Below, in pieces: positions 1 through 7,417 of a DNA stretch of 64,000 nucleotides (positions are counted from its first letter, which is position 1; the number at the start of each line of letters is the position of its first letter). The notes under the pieces were generated by a model. That model was not told where the DNA came from. It saw only the letters and a list, made by a program, of their open reading frames with translations, and did no database searches. Position numbers and translations under genes: made by a program. The stretch lies in assembly GCA_020848905.1 (NCBI GenBank), contig JADLHG010000005.1, positions 67,423 through 131,422 on the forward strand, read 5' to 3'. The DNA comes from Deltaproteobacteria bacterium. GTDB lineage: Bacteria > Myxococcota_A > Polyangia > GCA-2747355 > JADLHG01.

Positions 1-661
1 CCAGCCGCACCAAGCTGCCGAGCGAGTCCACGAAGGGCGAGACCGAGGTGAGCTGCGAGCCGATGTGGCAATCGATCCCCCGCACCTCCACCGACGGGAG
101 CGCGAGCGCGCGTTCGTAGACCGCCCGCGCGCGGCCGAGCGGGACGCCGAACTTGCTCTTCCGCAGCCCCGTCGCGATGTACGGGTGCGTGCCCGGATCC
201 ACGTCGGGATTCACCCGCAGCGAGATGGGGGCGCGCTTCCCCATGCGGTCCGCCACCTGCGCCAGGAGCTCGAGTTCCCCCTCGCTCTCGACGTTGAACA
301 TCAGGATGCCCGCCTCGAGCGCCCGCTCCAGCTCGAAGGCCTGCTTACCCACCCCGGAGAAGACGATGCGGTCGGCGGGTATCCCGGCCCGGAGCGCCCG
401 CACGAGCTCCCCCGCGCTCACGATGTCGGCCCCCGCGCCGAGCGCTCCCAGCGCGGCGAGGATCGCGCCGTTCGTGTTGGCCTTCACGCTGTAGCAGATG
501 AGGTGGGGCATCTCCGACAGCGCGTCGGCGAAGACCCGATAGTGCCGCACCAGCGTCGCGTGGCTGTAGACGTAGCACGGCGTCCCCACGCTCTCGGCGA
601 TGCGCGCCAGCGAAACGCCGTCGCAGAAGAGCTCCTCGCCACGGTAATGGAAGTGGTCCAT
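1..661 (-). CDS. lysA: Diaminopimelate decarboxylase, N-terminal part (cut by window edge)
   Basis: PLP enzyme that decarboxylates meso-diaminopimelate to lysine, the last step of lysine synthesis, in the cytosol. Only the first 220 residues lie in the window. The fold type III (alanine racemase-like) barrel is recognisable: YSVKAN at residues 57-62 holds the PLP lysine (K60), and a HIGSQLT motif lies near residue 198. The start is an ATG preceded by a GGAG-type ribosome site. A related ornithine/arginine decarboxylase is possible, but the motif spelling and the mDAP-type murE in the same window favour LysA. The C-terminal domain with the substrate-binding residues is not visible. Confidence 0.88.
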   Translation of the reverse strand, partial: MDHFHYRGEELFCDGVSLARIAESVGTPCYVYSHATLVRHYRVFADALSEMPHLICYSVKANTNGAILAALGALGAGADIVSAGELVRALRAGIPADRIVFSGVGKQAFELERALEAGILMFNVESEGELELLAQVADRMGKRAPISLRVNPDVDPGTHPYIATGLRKSKFGVPLGRARAVYERALALPSVEVRGIDCHIGSQLTSVSPFVDSLGSLVRL

Positions 662-740
662 GGGAAACCTGCTCCGAGAAGAAAGGGGGCGAAACGGGCC
701 CGCGCAGGCCGCGAGGGCTCAACCCAAGCGAGCTCTGGGC

Positions 741-1547
741 CTAGGACGCGGCGCGCAGCCCTTGCGCATCCACCTCTTCGAGGTAACGCAAGGCGGCGTC
801 CAGGGTGCTGTTGAGGCTCTCGGCCACGAGGGTCGTCAGCGCTCCCGGCGGATGGCGGAGCACCTCGTAGTAGCGCTGCCGCTCGATAGCGTGGATCACC
901 GCCGGCAGGTACCCGTCGCGCAGGAGCATCGCGTTCATCAAAAGCCGCGCGATGCGCCCCGAGTGCTTGGGCCACGGATAGATCCCGATCAGCTTGTGAT
1001 GGGCCTGCGCCGCGCGCCGCACCGGATGCAGGCGCCGCACCTCCTCGGTCGCCAGCCACTGCCCGAGCTTTCGCATGTGGTACCCGATCTTCTCGGGCGG
1101 CGCGATCTCGTGGAAGTAGAGTCGATGAAGCGGGTTGTCGCGGCGGTAAAGCCCCACGGTCTGGACCGCGCTCGGCGCCTTGGCCTTCTCCTTCGTCGCC
1201 TTCGGCACCGGCTCGTCGTTCAGGAGCTGGTAGATGCGCTTGAGGAACTCGAGCCCGATCGGCGGCTTGCGCTTCGCCGCGGACTGCCGCACGAACTCGA
1301 TGGACGCCTTGTGGTGCTTCACGTCCTCGTACGACGGGATCAGCGTGGCATCGCTGATGATCTCCTCGTCGATGGAGGCCCGGAGCTCGTGGTAGGTCAG
1401 TACGACCCCCTCCAAGGCGTTGTCATGGTAGATCCACGACACGTCGAGTCGGCTGTTGAAGTCCTGGAGCAGATTCTCATCGCGCTCGAGCCGAGCGCGA
1501 ATGAGCTCCATCTTCCGATCGATATCGCTGTAGACTGCAGAACTCAT
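741..1547 (-). CDS. Fic-fold protein with degenerate active site (pseudo-Fic)
   Basis: About 268 residues. Fic enzymes transfer AMP or other nucleotide parts to hydroxyl side chains of proteins. Here the segment IYPWPKHSGRIAR (residues 189-201) aligns with the canonical HPFx(D/E)GNGRxxR loop, but the catalytic His is Tyr, the acidic residue is Lys and the Gly-Asn pair is His-Ser. Only the G-R-x-x-R end is kept. Near the N-terminus, NALEGVVLT (about residues 43-51) resembles the inhibitory helix of class II Fic proteins, keeping E46-G47. The ATG at 1547 is preferred because GGAG lies 9 bases upstream; a TTG three codons earlier is the alternative. It is probably not an ordinary AMP transferase, and its function is unknown. 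Confidence 0.75.
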   Translation of the reverse strand: MSSAVYSDIDRKMELIRARLERDENLLQDFNSRLDVSWIYHDNALEGVVLTYHELRASIDEEIISDATLIPSYEDVKHHKASIEFVRQSAAKRKPPIGLEFLKRIYQLLNDEPVPKATKEKAKAPSAVQTVGLYRRDNPLHRLYFHEIAPPEKIGYHMRKLGQWLATEEVRRLHPVRRAAQAHHKLIGIYPWPKHSGRIARLLMNAMLLRDGYLPAVIHAIERQRYYEVLRHPPGALTTLVAESLNSTLDAALRYLEEVDAQGLRAAS

Positions 1548-1984
1548 GGCATGCAACTCCGCCAGTTGAACGTCCCCGAGCGGCTCCCGTACGACGCGCC
1601 GCTTCGGCCCACGCCCCTTACCCCGATCCGCAACGGGCGGGGCACCTTAGCTCCACCAAGGACGTTAGTCAATGGAAATTAACATGTTAGGGCTCTCGGC
1701 GCGGCGCCCGGCGCAAACCTCCTGGCCCTTATCCCTGGCGCCTTCGCGAGCCTCACCCCTCTCAATACGATCCGTCGGCGCGGTATTCCCCGCCTCGCTT
1801 CGTACGTCGGCGTGAGCCTGGCCCAAGTCTGACATGAATGTCCGGTGGCGGCCCGCCCGGGGAGCGGCGAAAAACCACCGGCCCACCCGCCGCATGCGAT
1901 CTTTTACCTAGCGATATAAGTGGCTTAGTCGAAGCGCCACGGGCCGGCGCGCCCCTTGCTACTCGCCGAGCTGGAGGAAAGCTG
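1548..1984. other. Intergenic region between divergent genes
   Basis: This 437-base gap separates the Fic-like gene (leftward) from the propeller lipoprotein gene (rightward). It holds a fair leftward promoter (listed separately) and, on the right side, an isolated TATAAG at 1915-1920 with no convincing -35 partner. The strong ribosome site GGAGGAAA ends just before the ATG at 1985. No small gene or RNA was recognised. Confidence 0.5.
1644..1672 (-). promoter_or_regulatory. Probable sigma70-type promoter of the Fic-like gene
   Basis: Read on the minus strand: TTGACT (1672-1667), a 17-base spacer, then TAAGGT (1649-1644). The predicted transcript starts near 1637 and has a leader of about 90 bases before the ATG at 1547. 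The -35 box matches well and the -10 box only partly. Confidence 0.4.
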
Positions 1985-3655
1985 ATGCGACTCGTGATCC
2001 TGACGTCCATCCTGATGACCTGCGGAGCGGGCTGCGGCGCCGCCAAGAGCGCAGAATCCTTTGGAGGCGACCGCGCGGCCTCGCCGGACAGCGGGACCAC
2101 CCGGGGGAGGCAGTGCGTCGCGCCGAACGATTGCCCGCCGGGCCAGACCTGCAACCAGTTCGGGTTTTGCATGGCCCCCTCACGGCAGGGGGATGGGGGC
2201 GCCGGGGACGGGGGAGCGCCGCCTCCCCCCGAGGTGGAGGTGAAGCGCGAGTCCCCCGCCAGCGGCAAGCGCTACGTCTACGTGGCCATCGCCGCGCAGG
2301 ACACGGTGGTGAAGATCGACTCGCAGACCCTCGGCGTGCGGACGGTGAAGGTGGGCGAGAATCCCGGCGCCCTGCGCACGGCCCCCGGCGAGGACCTGGC
2401 CGTGGTCCTGAACCGGGCCGCGGGCAGCGCGTCGATCCTGCGCTCGCGAGCGGACGGAACGGACGAGGTGCTCACCCTCCGTACCGCTGCGGGACTGAAC
2501 CAGCTCGCCATGGCCCCCGACGGACGGCACGCCGTGGCCTTCTTCGACGTGAGCCTCACGCAGGGGCAGTTCGGCTCGCAGGTGACCTTTCAGGAGGTGA
2601 CGCTGCTGCGCCTCGTGGCCGGCCAGGAGCAGGCGGTGGATCTGTCGGTGGGCTTCAACCCCCGCGAGGTCCAGTTCGCGGCCGACGGCTCGCGCGCCTA
2701 CGTCGTCACGGACCACGGTGTCTCCACGCTCGACCTGACGAAGAAGCTGGAGCCGAGCATCGTCCCCGCGATTCCGCTCGTGCGGGACCTCCTGACCGAG
2801 GCGCGCCCGTCGGAGGTGGCCATCACCCCGGACGGAAAGCTGGCCCTGGCGCGCATCCCCGGCCTCAAGGCGCTGCGCGTGGTGAACCTGGAGACGCGGG
2901 CGCTGACCGACCTGCCGCTCGGCGCGGAGCCCACCGACCTGGACATCGCCCCCGACGGCGCGCTGGCCCTGGCCGTATTGCGCGACGCGAAGGAGGTCGC
3001 CTTCATCGACCTGCCCGCGGACCTGACCGACCCGAGCGGCGTGCAGCGACTCTCGACCGGCAGCTACACCGCCGGGCAGGCCGCCCTCACCCCGGACGGT
3101 CAACGCGCGCTCCTCTTCACCAACGCCACCAATCAGGAGGTCCTGCTGGTGGCCGAGCTGAAGAGCCGCGAGCTGCGCACCGTGCGCCTCGAGAAGGGGG
3201 TGCGGACGGTGCTCCCCGCGCCGGACAGCACGACCGCGCTGGTGCTGCACAACCGCCTGCCGGGCTCCCTCTCGCCGGCCGACCCCGTGGAGGTCCAGCT
3301 CGACAAGCGCTCCGGCTACAGCGTGCTGCGACTCCTCGACGGCTACGTGAAGCTCCAGCTCACGGCGGTGGACCCGGGCCCCGTGGCCTTCACCGGCGAC
3401 GGTGGCGCGGCGTATCTGCTCCTCAGCGGCTCGGCAGGCGCCATTCGCCTCGCCGAGGCGATCGACCTGCGGTCGTTCCTCACGCGCGCCATCCCCCTCG
3501 GCTCGCCGCCCGTGTCGGTGGGCGTGGTTCCCGCCACGAAGCAGGTCTACGTGGCCCAGGAACATCCCCTCGGGCGCGTGACCTTCATCGACACGCAGTC
3601 GAGCAGCCTCCGCACTCTCACGGGCTTCGCCCTCAACAGCCAGGTGATCGAATGA
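1985..3655 (+). CDS. Propeller-repeat (YVTN-like) lipoprotein
   Basis: 556 residues. The N-terminus is hydrophobic and ends in a Cys (MTCGAGC), so a lipoprotein signal is likely. Next comes a short Cys-rich stretch (CVAPNDCPPGQTCNQFGFC, about residues 43-61) like those of myxobacterial surface proteins. The rest is a run of about 40-residue repeats with patterns such as YVYVAIAAQDTVVKID and LNQLAMAPDGRHAVAFF, typical of a seven-bladed beta-propeller. The start was chosen for GGAGGAAA just upstream. Its stop overlaps the start of the next gene (ATGA), so the two are probably co-translated. No catalytic motif is seen; a binding or scaffold role at the envelope is inferred. Confidence 0.75.
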   Translation: MRLVILTSILMTCGAGCGAAKSAESFGGDRAASPDSGTTRGRQCVAPNDCPPGQTCNQFGFCMAPSRQGDGGAGDGGAPPPPEVEVKRESPASGKRYVYVAIAAQDTVVKIDSQTLGVRTVKVGENPGALRTAPGEDLAVVLNRAAGSASILRSRADGTDEVLTLRTAAGLNQLAMAPDGRHAVAFFDVSLTQGQFGSQVTFQEVTLLRLVAGQEQAVDLSVGFNPREVQFAADGSRAYVVTDHGVSTLDLTKKLEPSIVPAIPLVRDLLTEARPSEVAITPDGKLALARIPGLKALRVVNLETRALTDLPLGAEPTDLDIAPDGALALAVLRDAKEVAFIDLPADLTDPSGVQRLSTGSYTAGQAALTPDGQRALLFTNATNQEVLLVAELKSRELRTVRLEKGVRTVLPAPDSTTALVLHNRLPGSLSPADPVEVQLDKRSGYSVLRLLDGYVKLQLTAVDPGPVAFTGDGGAAYLLLSGSAGAIRLAEAIDLRSFLTRAIPLGSPPVSVGVVPATKQVYVAQEHPLGRVTFIDTQSSSLRTLTGFALNSQVIE

Positions 3656-5253
3656 GCGCCCTCTTTGCGCGAAGAACCTTCTTGCTGGGCGTCGCGACCC
3701 TCCTCGCGAGCGGCTGCCCCGCCCGACCCGACCTCTGGTCCACCGACCTGAAGGTCGACGGCCCCTACAAGCTCAAGGAGCGCGTGGTCTGGGTGGACAG
3801 CACCCGCGGGCTGGCCTTCGGCCTCGACCCCACCGCCGCGCCTCCCACCGTCGGGAGCGTACCGATCGGCCGCAACGCGACCTTCGTCACGCCCACCGCG
3901 GACCGCCAGCGCCTGCTCGTGCTGACGGCGGGGAAGGAGGCCCTGAAGAAGGAGCAGCTCACCGAGGAGCCCGCCCTGTTCGTGCTCCGCGCCGCGCCCG
4001 GCGGGCTCGAGGTGGTCCGCCGCTACGCGCTGCCCGCCCCGTTCGACCGCATCGCCGTCTCCGCCGACGGCGCGCTCGCCCTGGCGCACTTCAGCGAGGA
4101 CGCCTCGGGCAAGAACACGAGCGAGTCCTTCCTGCGCAACCCGAACCAGGTGGCGCTCCTGCGGCTCGATCAGGATGCCGGCCCCACGAACCCCGCCCCC
4201 CGCACCGTGCGGTCGTTCGGCTCGTCCCCCATCGGCGTGGTCTTCTCGCAGCCGCTCGCGATCCCGGCGAAGAGCGGCCCGAAGCGCACGCTCGCGGTGC
4301 TCCTCTCCCGCGGCTACCTGACGCTCCTCGACGCCACGAACCCCGGGCGCCGCGAGATCACCGTCCCCTTGAGCGGGGCCGGCCAGCCGAGCAGCGTCAC
4401 CCCGCGCCAGGTCCTCTTCGTGGACGAGCCGCCCACCATCTTCGTGCGCGCCGACGGAGCCGCCGACGTGTTCGCCCTCACGCTCGAGCCCAAGGCCGCC
4501 GCGGGCGCGGGCGACAACGACTTCGTGCCCCGCATCAACCAGCCCAGCACGGGCCGCGCGATCCTGGACATGCAGCTCTACCAGGAAGAGGGGAAGACCT
4601 TCCTCCTCGCGGCCACCGGCAGCCAGGAGGCGGCGGTGATCGATCCCTCCACGAGCCAGTACGGGATCGTCCCGCTCGGAGCGAGCGTCGACACCGTCGT
4701 CGGGATCCCCCAGGCGAAGCCGACCACCGCGCTCCTCTACAGCCGCACGCTCCCCCAGGGCCGCGTGCACTTCCTCAAGCTGGAGCGACTGAGCCAGCTC
4801 CTCGGCCAGAACCACTCGCAGGTGGTGCTGGAGCAGCCCGTGCGCGAGCTCCTCGTCGCCCCCGGCGACCGCAAGGCCCTCGTGGTGCACAACAGCAGCC
4901 GCACCGTGATCTCGGTGCTCGACCTCGTCGGCAAGTACCGCACCGAGACCCCGATTCACGGGCAGGTCGGGCTGACGAGCTACGACTTCGTCGGCGAGAC
5001 GCACCTCGTCGGGGTCGCCCCCGGCGTGGACCGCCTCGGGATCCTGGACCTCGAGACGCTCAGCCCCGTCGCGCTGCGCCTCGACTTCGCACCGCGACAG
5101 GTGATGACGGTGGGCGAGCGCGTGATCGTGGACCACGGACAGCAGCACGGGCTGGTGACCGTCCTGCCGAAGGCGCTGGCCCGCCGCGACGAGGCGCTCC
5201 TCCTCTGGGGCTTTCTGCTGCGCGACCTGCTCGACACGGAAATGAGGGACTGA
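3652..5253 (+). CDS. Second propeller-type lipoprotein
   Basis: 533 residues. The signal segment RRTFLLGVATLLASGC ends in a clear lipobox (L-A-S-G-C). The mature protein again shows weak WD/YVTN-like blades, for example around FDRIAVSADGALALAHF and REITVPLSGAGQPSSVTP. It overlaps the preceding lipoprotein gene by 4 bases and sits 2 bases before the next one. The two lipoproteins share architecture but little obvious identity, so they look like diverged partners rather than a recent duplication. Its function is unknown, and no enzyme motif was recognised. Confidence 0.7.
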   Translation: MSALFARRTFLLGVATLLASGCPARPDLWSTDLKVDGPYKLKERVVWVDSTRGLAFGLDPTAAPPTVGSVPIGRNATFVTPTADRQRLLVLTAGKEALKKEQLTEEPALFVLRAAPGGLEVVRRYALPAPFDRIAVSADGALALAHFSEDASGKNTSESFLRNPNQVALLRLDQDAGPTNPAPRTVRSFGSSPIGVVFSQPLAIPAKSGPKRTLAVLLSRGYLTLLDATNPGRREITVPLSGAGQPSSVTPRQVLFVDEPPTIFVRADGAADVFALTLEPKAAAGAGDNDFVPRINQPSTGRAILDMQLYQEEGKTFLLAATGSQEAAVIDPSTSQYGIVPLGASVDTVVGIPQAKPTTALLYSRTLPQGRVHFLKLERLSQLLGQNHSQVVLEQPVRELLVAPGDRKALVVHNSSRTVISVLDLVGKYRTETPIHGQVGLTSYDFVGETHLVGVAPGVDRLGILDLETLSPVALRLDFAPRQVMTVGERVIVDHGQQHGLVTVLPKALARRDEALLLWGFLLRDLLDTEMRD

Positions 5254-5255
5254 CC

Positions 5256-5981
5256 ATGCAGCGATCCAGCCAGCGACGATGGAACGTAAGACTCCTGCGG
5301 TTCGCCCTCGTGGCGGCGGCGCTCGCCCAGGCCGGCTCGGCGCGCGCGCACAACGAGGTCTCCGTGCGGCTCAGCACCACGCGGGTGCTCGATGCGAGCT
5401 ACGGCGGCTTCTCGAAGAGCGCCGGGCTCCTCCAGGCCGAGCTCGGCTACGCCCGCTCGCTCGTCGAGCTGGGCCGCGGGGCGCTCTGGGTCGAGGGGAG
5501 CTGGACCGTGGGGGCGAGCCGCACCGAGCTCTTCGGCGGCGAGGCCAAGGTGGACGCCCTCTTTCACTCGGTGACCGTCGGCGCCCGCTACGCGGTCCCG
5601 ATCTGGCCGTGGCTCGTGCCGCACCTGCGCCTCGGCGCCGGCGCGCTCTTCGGGGCCGCGCGTCTGCAGCCCGCCGCGTCGGGCGTGGGGAGCAGCCTCA
5701 CCGTGACCGAGGCGGACACCGACCGCACCGCCGGGTTCGCCGGCTATGCGCTAGCGGGGATCTCAGCGCTCGTCCCGCGACGGTGGATGCGCCAGGGCGG
5801 CAGCGGCTTCACGGCCGGCATCGTGATCGAAGGCGGGATGAGTCTCGCCTCGGCGCTGCGTTTCGAAGCGCGCCCCAAGACCGACCCCGAGCTGCTGGCT
5901 ATACCGCGGGTCGCCTCGCCTCTCGGCGGCGTCTCGCTCTCCGGACCCGTGTTGCGTCTCGGCGCCGTCGTGCGCTTCTAG
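5256..5981 (+). CDS. Predicted outer-membrane beta-barrel protein
   Basis: 241 residues. A Sec signal peptide is visible (LLRFALVAAALAQAGSARA, ending near residue 31). After it come alternating polar/hydrophobic strands such as LWVEGSWTVGASRTELF and SVTVGARYAVPIW, and the protein ends in LRLGAVVRF with a terminal Phe, as in proteins assembled by the BAM complex. It is the last gene of a three-gene unit with the two propeller lipoproteins, 2 bases downstream of the second. A role as membrane anchor or pore for that lipoprotein pair is inferred from context only. Confidence 0.65.
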   Translation: MQRSSQRRWNVRLLRFALVAAALAQAGSARAHNEVSVRLSTTRVLDASYGGFSKSAGLLQAELGYARSLVELGRGALWVEGSWTVGASRTELFGGEAKVDALFHSVTVGARYAVPIWPWLVPHLRLGAGALFGAARLQPAASGVGSSLTVTEADTDRTAGFAGYALAGISALVPRRWMRQGGSGFTAGIVIEGGMSLASALRFEARPKTDPELLAIPRVASPLGGVSLSGPVLRLGAVVRF

Positions 5982-5987
5982 ACCGCG

Positions 5988-6308
5988 CTACTGGTACGCC
6001 GCCACGTCGGTCTTCTTGATGCAGCGGGGCTTCGCCGACGTCCCCTTGAAGGTCACGCACTCGTAGTCCGCGGGACAGACGTCCGGCCCGCTCTCGCAGG
6101 TCTTCGTGCAGTACTTCTCCGGCAGCGTCGAGAGCGGACGCTCCTGACAGACGCCTTCGCCGTCGCACTGGCCATCGTGCCCGCAAGCCTTGCCAAACTC
6201 GAACCCACCGCACCCGAGACCCCACCCGGCAAGCACGACCAAGAGCGCCGCCGCGGACCACCGACGGCCGATGACTACGAGCTTCTCGAACATGGAAATG
6301 GGTCGCAT
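5988..6308 (-). CDS. Small Cys-rich lipoprotein
   Basis: About 106 residues. The signal AALLVVLAGWGLGC ends in a lipobox. The mature part has a spaced Cys pattern (CGHDGQCDGEGVC, YCTKTC, CPADYECV) that suggests several disulfides, like the EGF/EB-type modules common in myxobacterial surface proteins. The ATG at 6308 is chosen because GAGGTG lies 6 bases upstream; an in-frame GTG at 6317 would overlap that ribosome site. It converges on the beta-barrel gene with a gap of only 6 bases. Function unknown. Confidence 0.65.
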   Translation of the reverse strand: MRPISMFEKLVVIGRRWSAAALLVVLAGWGLGCGGFEFGKACGHDGQCDGEGVCQERPLSTLPEKYCTKTCESGPDVCPADYECVTFKGTSAKPRCIKKTDVAAYQ

Positions 6309-6438
6309 GGTGTTCACCTCAGGGTGAGGCAGTTACAAGATAACCGCCGGTGAGTCAACGCAAAAGGCCGCTGGCCCGGCCCGCGCCGTGTAGTAGTCTG
6401 GGCCAAGCCCCCCATTCACGAGAGCCCCCGGCTACCCC

Positions 6439-7332
6439 ATGAGCAAGCAGGCCAAGAGCCGCCCCCGAGACGCCGCCTTCCGGACCACCCTGTCGCCGCT
6501 GGAGCTGCGAAAGAGCCTCCAGCCGGGCCAGTCCGTCGAGCTGCTGCAAGAACTCGGGCTCGTCAACCGCGACGGCAGCGCCACCGCCAGCGCCAACCGC
6601 AAGCTCAAGCAGATCTCGCATTTCCTTCGCCTGCTGGAGCCCGCGCTCGCGGACCTCTTCGAACGCCACCCGGACCCCGTCCTCGTCGACGCCGCGGCGG
6701 GGAAGAGCTACCTCGGCTTCGCGCTCTACGACCTGCTCCTTCGCGACCGGGAGACGGGCCAGGTCAAGGCCATCGAGAGCCGCGCGGAGCTCGCCACGCG
6801 CGCGACGGCCTTGCGCGACCGGAACGGCTACGCCCGCCTCGAGGTGCTGCAGAGCTCCATTCTGGAGGCCACGCTGCCCGAGCGGACCCACCTCGTCCTC
6901 GCGCTCCACGCCTGTGACACGGCCACCGACGAGGCGATCGTGCGCGCGGTCCGCACCAACGCCGATCACGTGGCCCTCGTCCCCTGCTGTCAGGCGGAGC
7001 TCGCCCGCCAGCTCGGCGCGCTCTCCGCGCCGGCCCTTCCCGCCCCGCCCCTGTCCGTACTGTGGCGCCACGCATGGCACCGCCGCGAGTTCGGGTCGCA
7101 CCTGACCAACGTCCTCCGCGCGCTGCTTCTGCAGGCCCACGGCTATGCGATCAGCGTGACCGAGCTCGCCGGCTGGGAGCACAGCGTGAAGAACGAGCTG
7201 ATCCTCGGGCGGCGCGTGGGCCGGTACCACGACCCCGCCCGGAAGGAGCTGGCGGAGCTGCTGCGGCAGATCCCGGTGCGGCCGTGGCTGGTGGAGCAGC
7301 TCCTCCCGGAGCTCCTGCCGGAGGCGGCCTGA
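6439..7332 (+). CDS. SAM-dependent methyltransferase-like protein (METTL25/Methyltransf_32 type)
   Basis: 297 residues. The central part has a Rossmann methyltransferase core: VDAAAGKSYLGFALYDLLL (SAM-binding glycine loop, near residue 80), ESRAELATRA (acidic end of strand 2), LALHACDTATDEAI and VALVPCCQAEL. The LHACD and PCC motifs match the family of eukaryotic METTL25/RRNAD1 and their bacterial relatives, whose substrates are mostly unknown. An N-terminal helical region of about 75 residues precedes it. The gene stands alone, convergent with the large metalloprotease gene. The methyltransferase fold is well supported; the substrate is not. Confidence 0.72.
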   Translation: MSKQAKSRPRDAAFRTTLSPLELRKSLQPGQSVELLQELGLVNRDGSATASANRKLKQISHFLRLLEPALADLFERHPDPVLVDAAAGKSYLGFALYDLLLRDRETGQVKAIESRAELATRATALRDRNGYARLEVLQSSILEATLPERTHLVLALHACDTATDEAIVRAVRTNADHVALVPCCQAELARQLGALSAPALPAPPLSVLWRHAWHRREFGSHLTNVLRALLLQAHGYAISVTELAGWEHSVKNELILGRRVGRYHDPARKELAELLRQIPVRPWLVEQLLPELLPEAA

Positions 7333-7368
7333 ACGAATCGTAGTTGGAGAGGGGGAAGGGAGGAGACT

Positions 7369-7402
7369 GGCCCGCCGGAGCCGACGATGCGGTCGGCGGG
7401 CC
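7369..7402. terminator. Hairpin between convergent genes, possible bidirectional terminator
   Basis: GGCCCGCCG at 7369-7377 pairs perfectly with CGGCGGGCC at 7394-7402. The 16-base loop can form inner pairs (CCGAC with GTCGG overlapping the stem). It lies between the stops of two convergent genes, where a terminator is expected. There is no T-tract on either side, so intrinsic termination is uncertain. Confidence 0.4.
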
Positions 7403-7417
7403 TCTCAGCGCGGAGCC

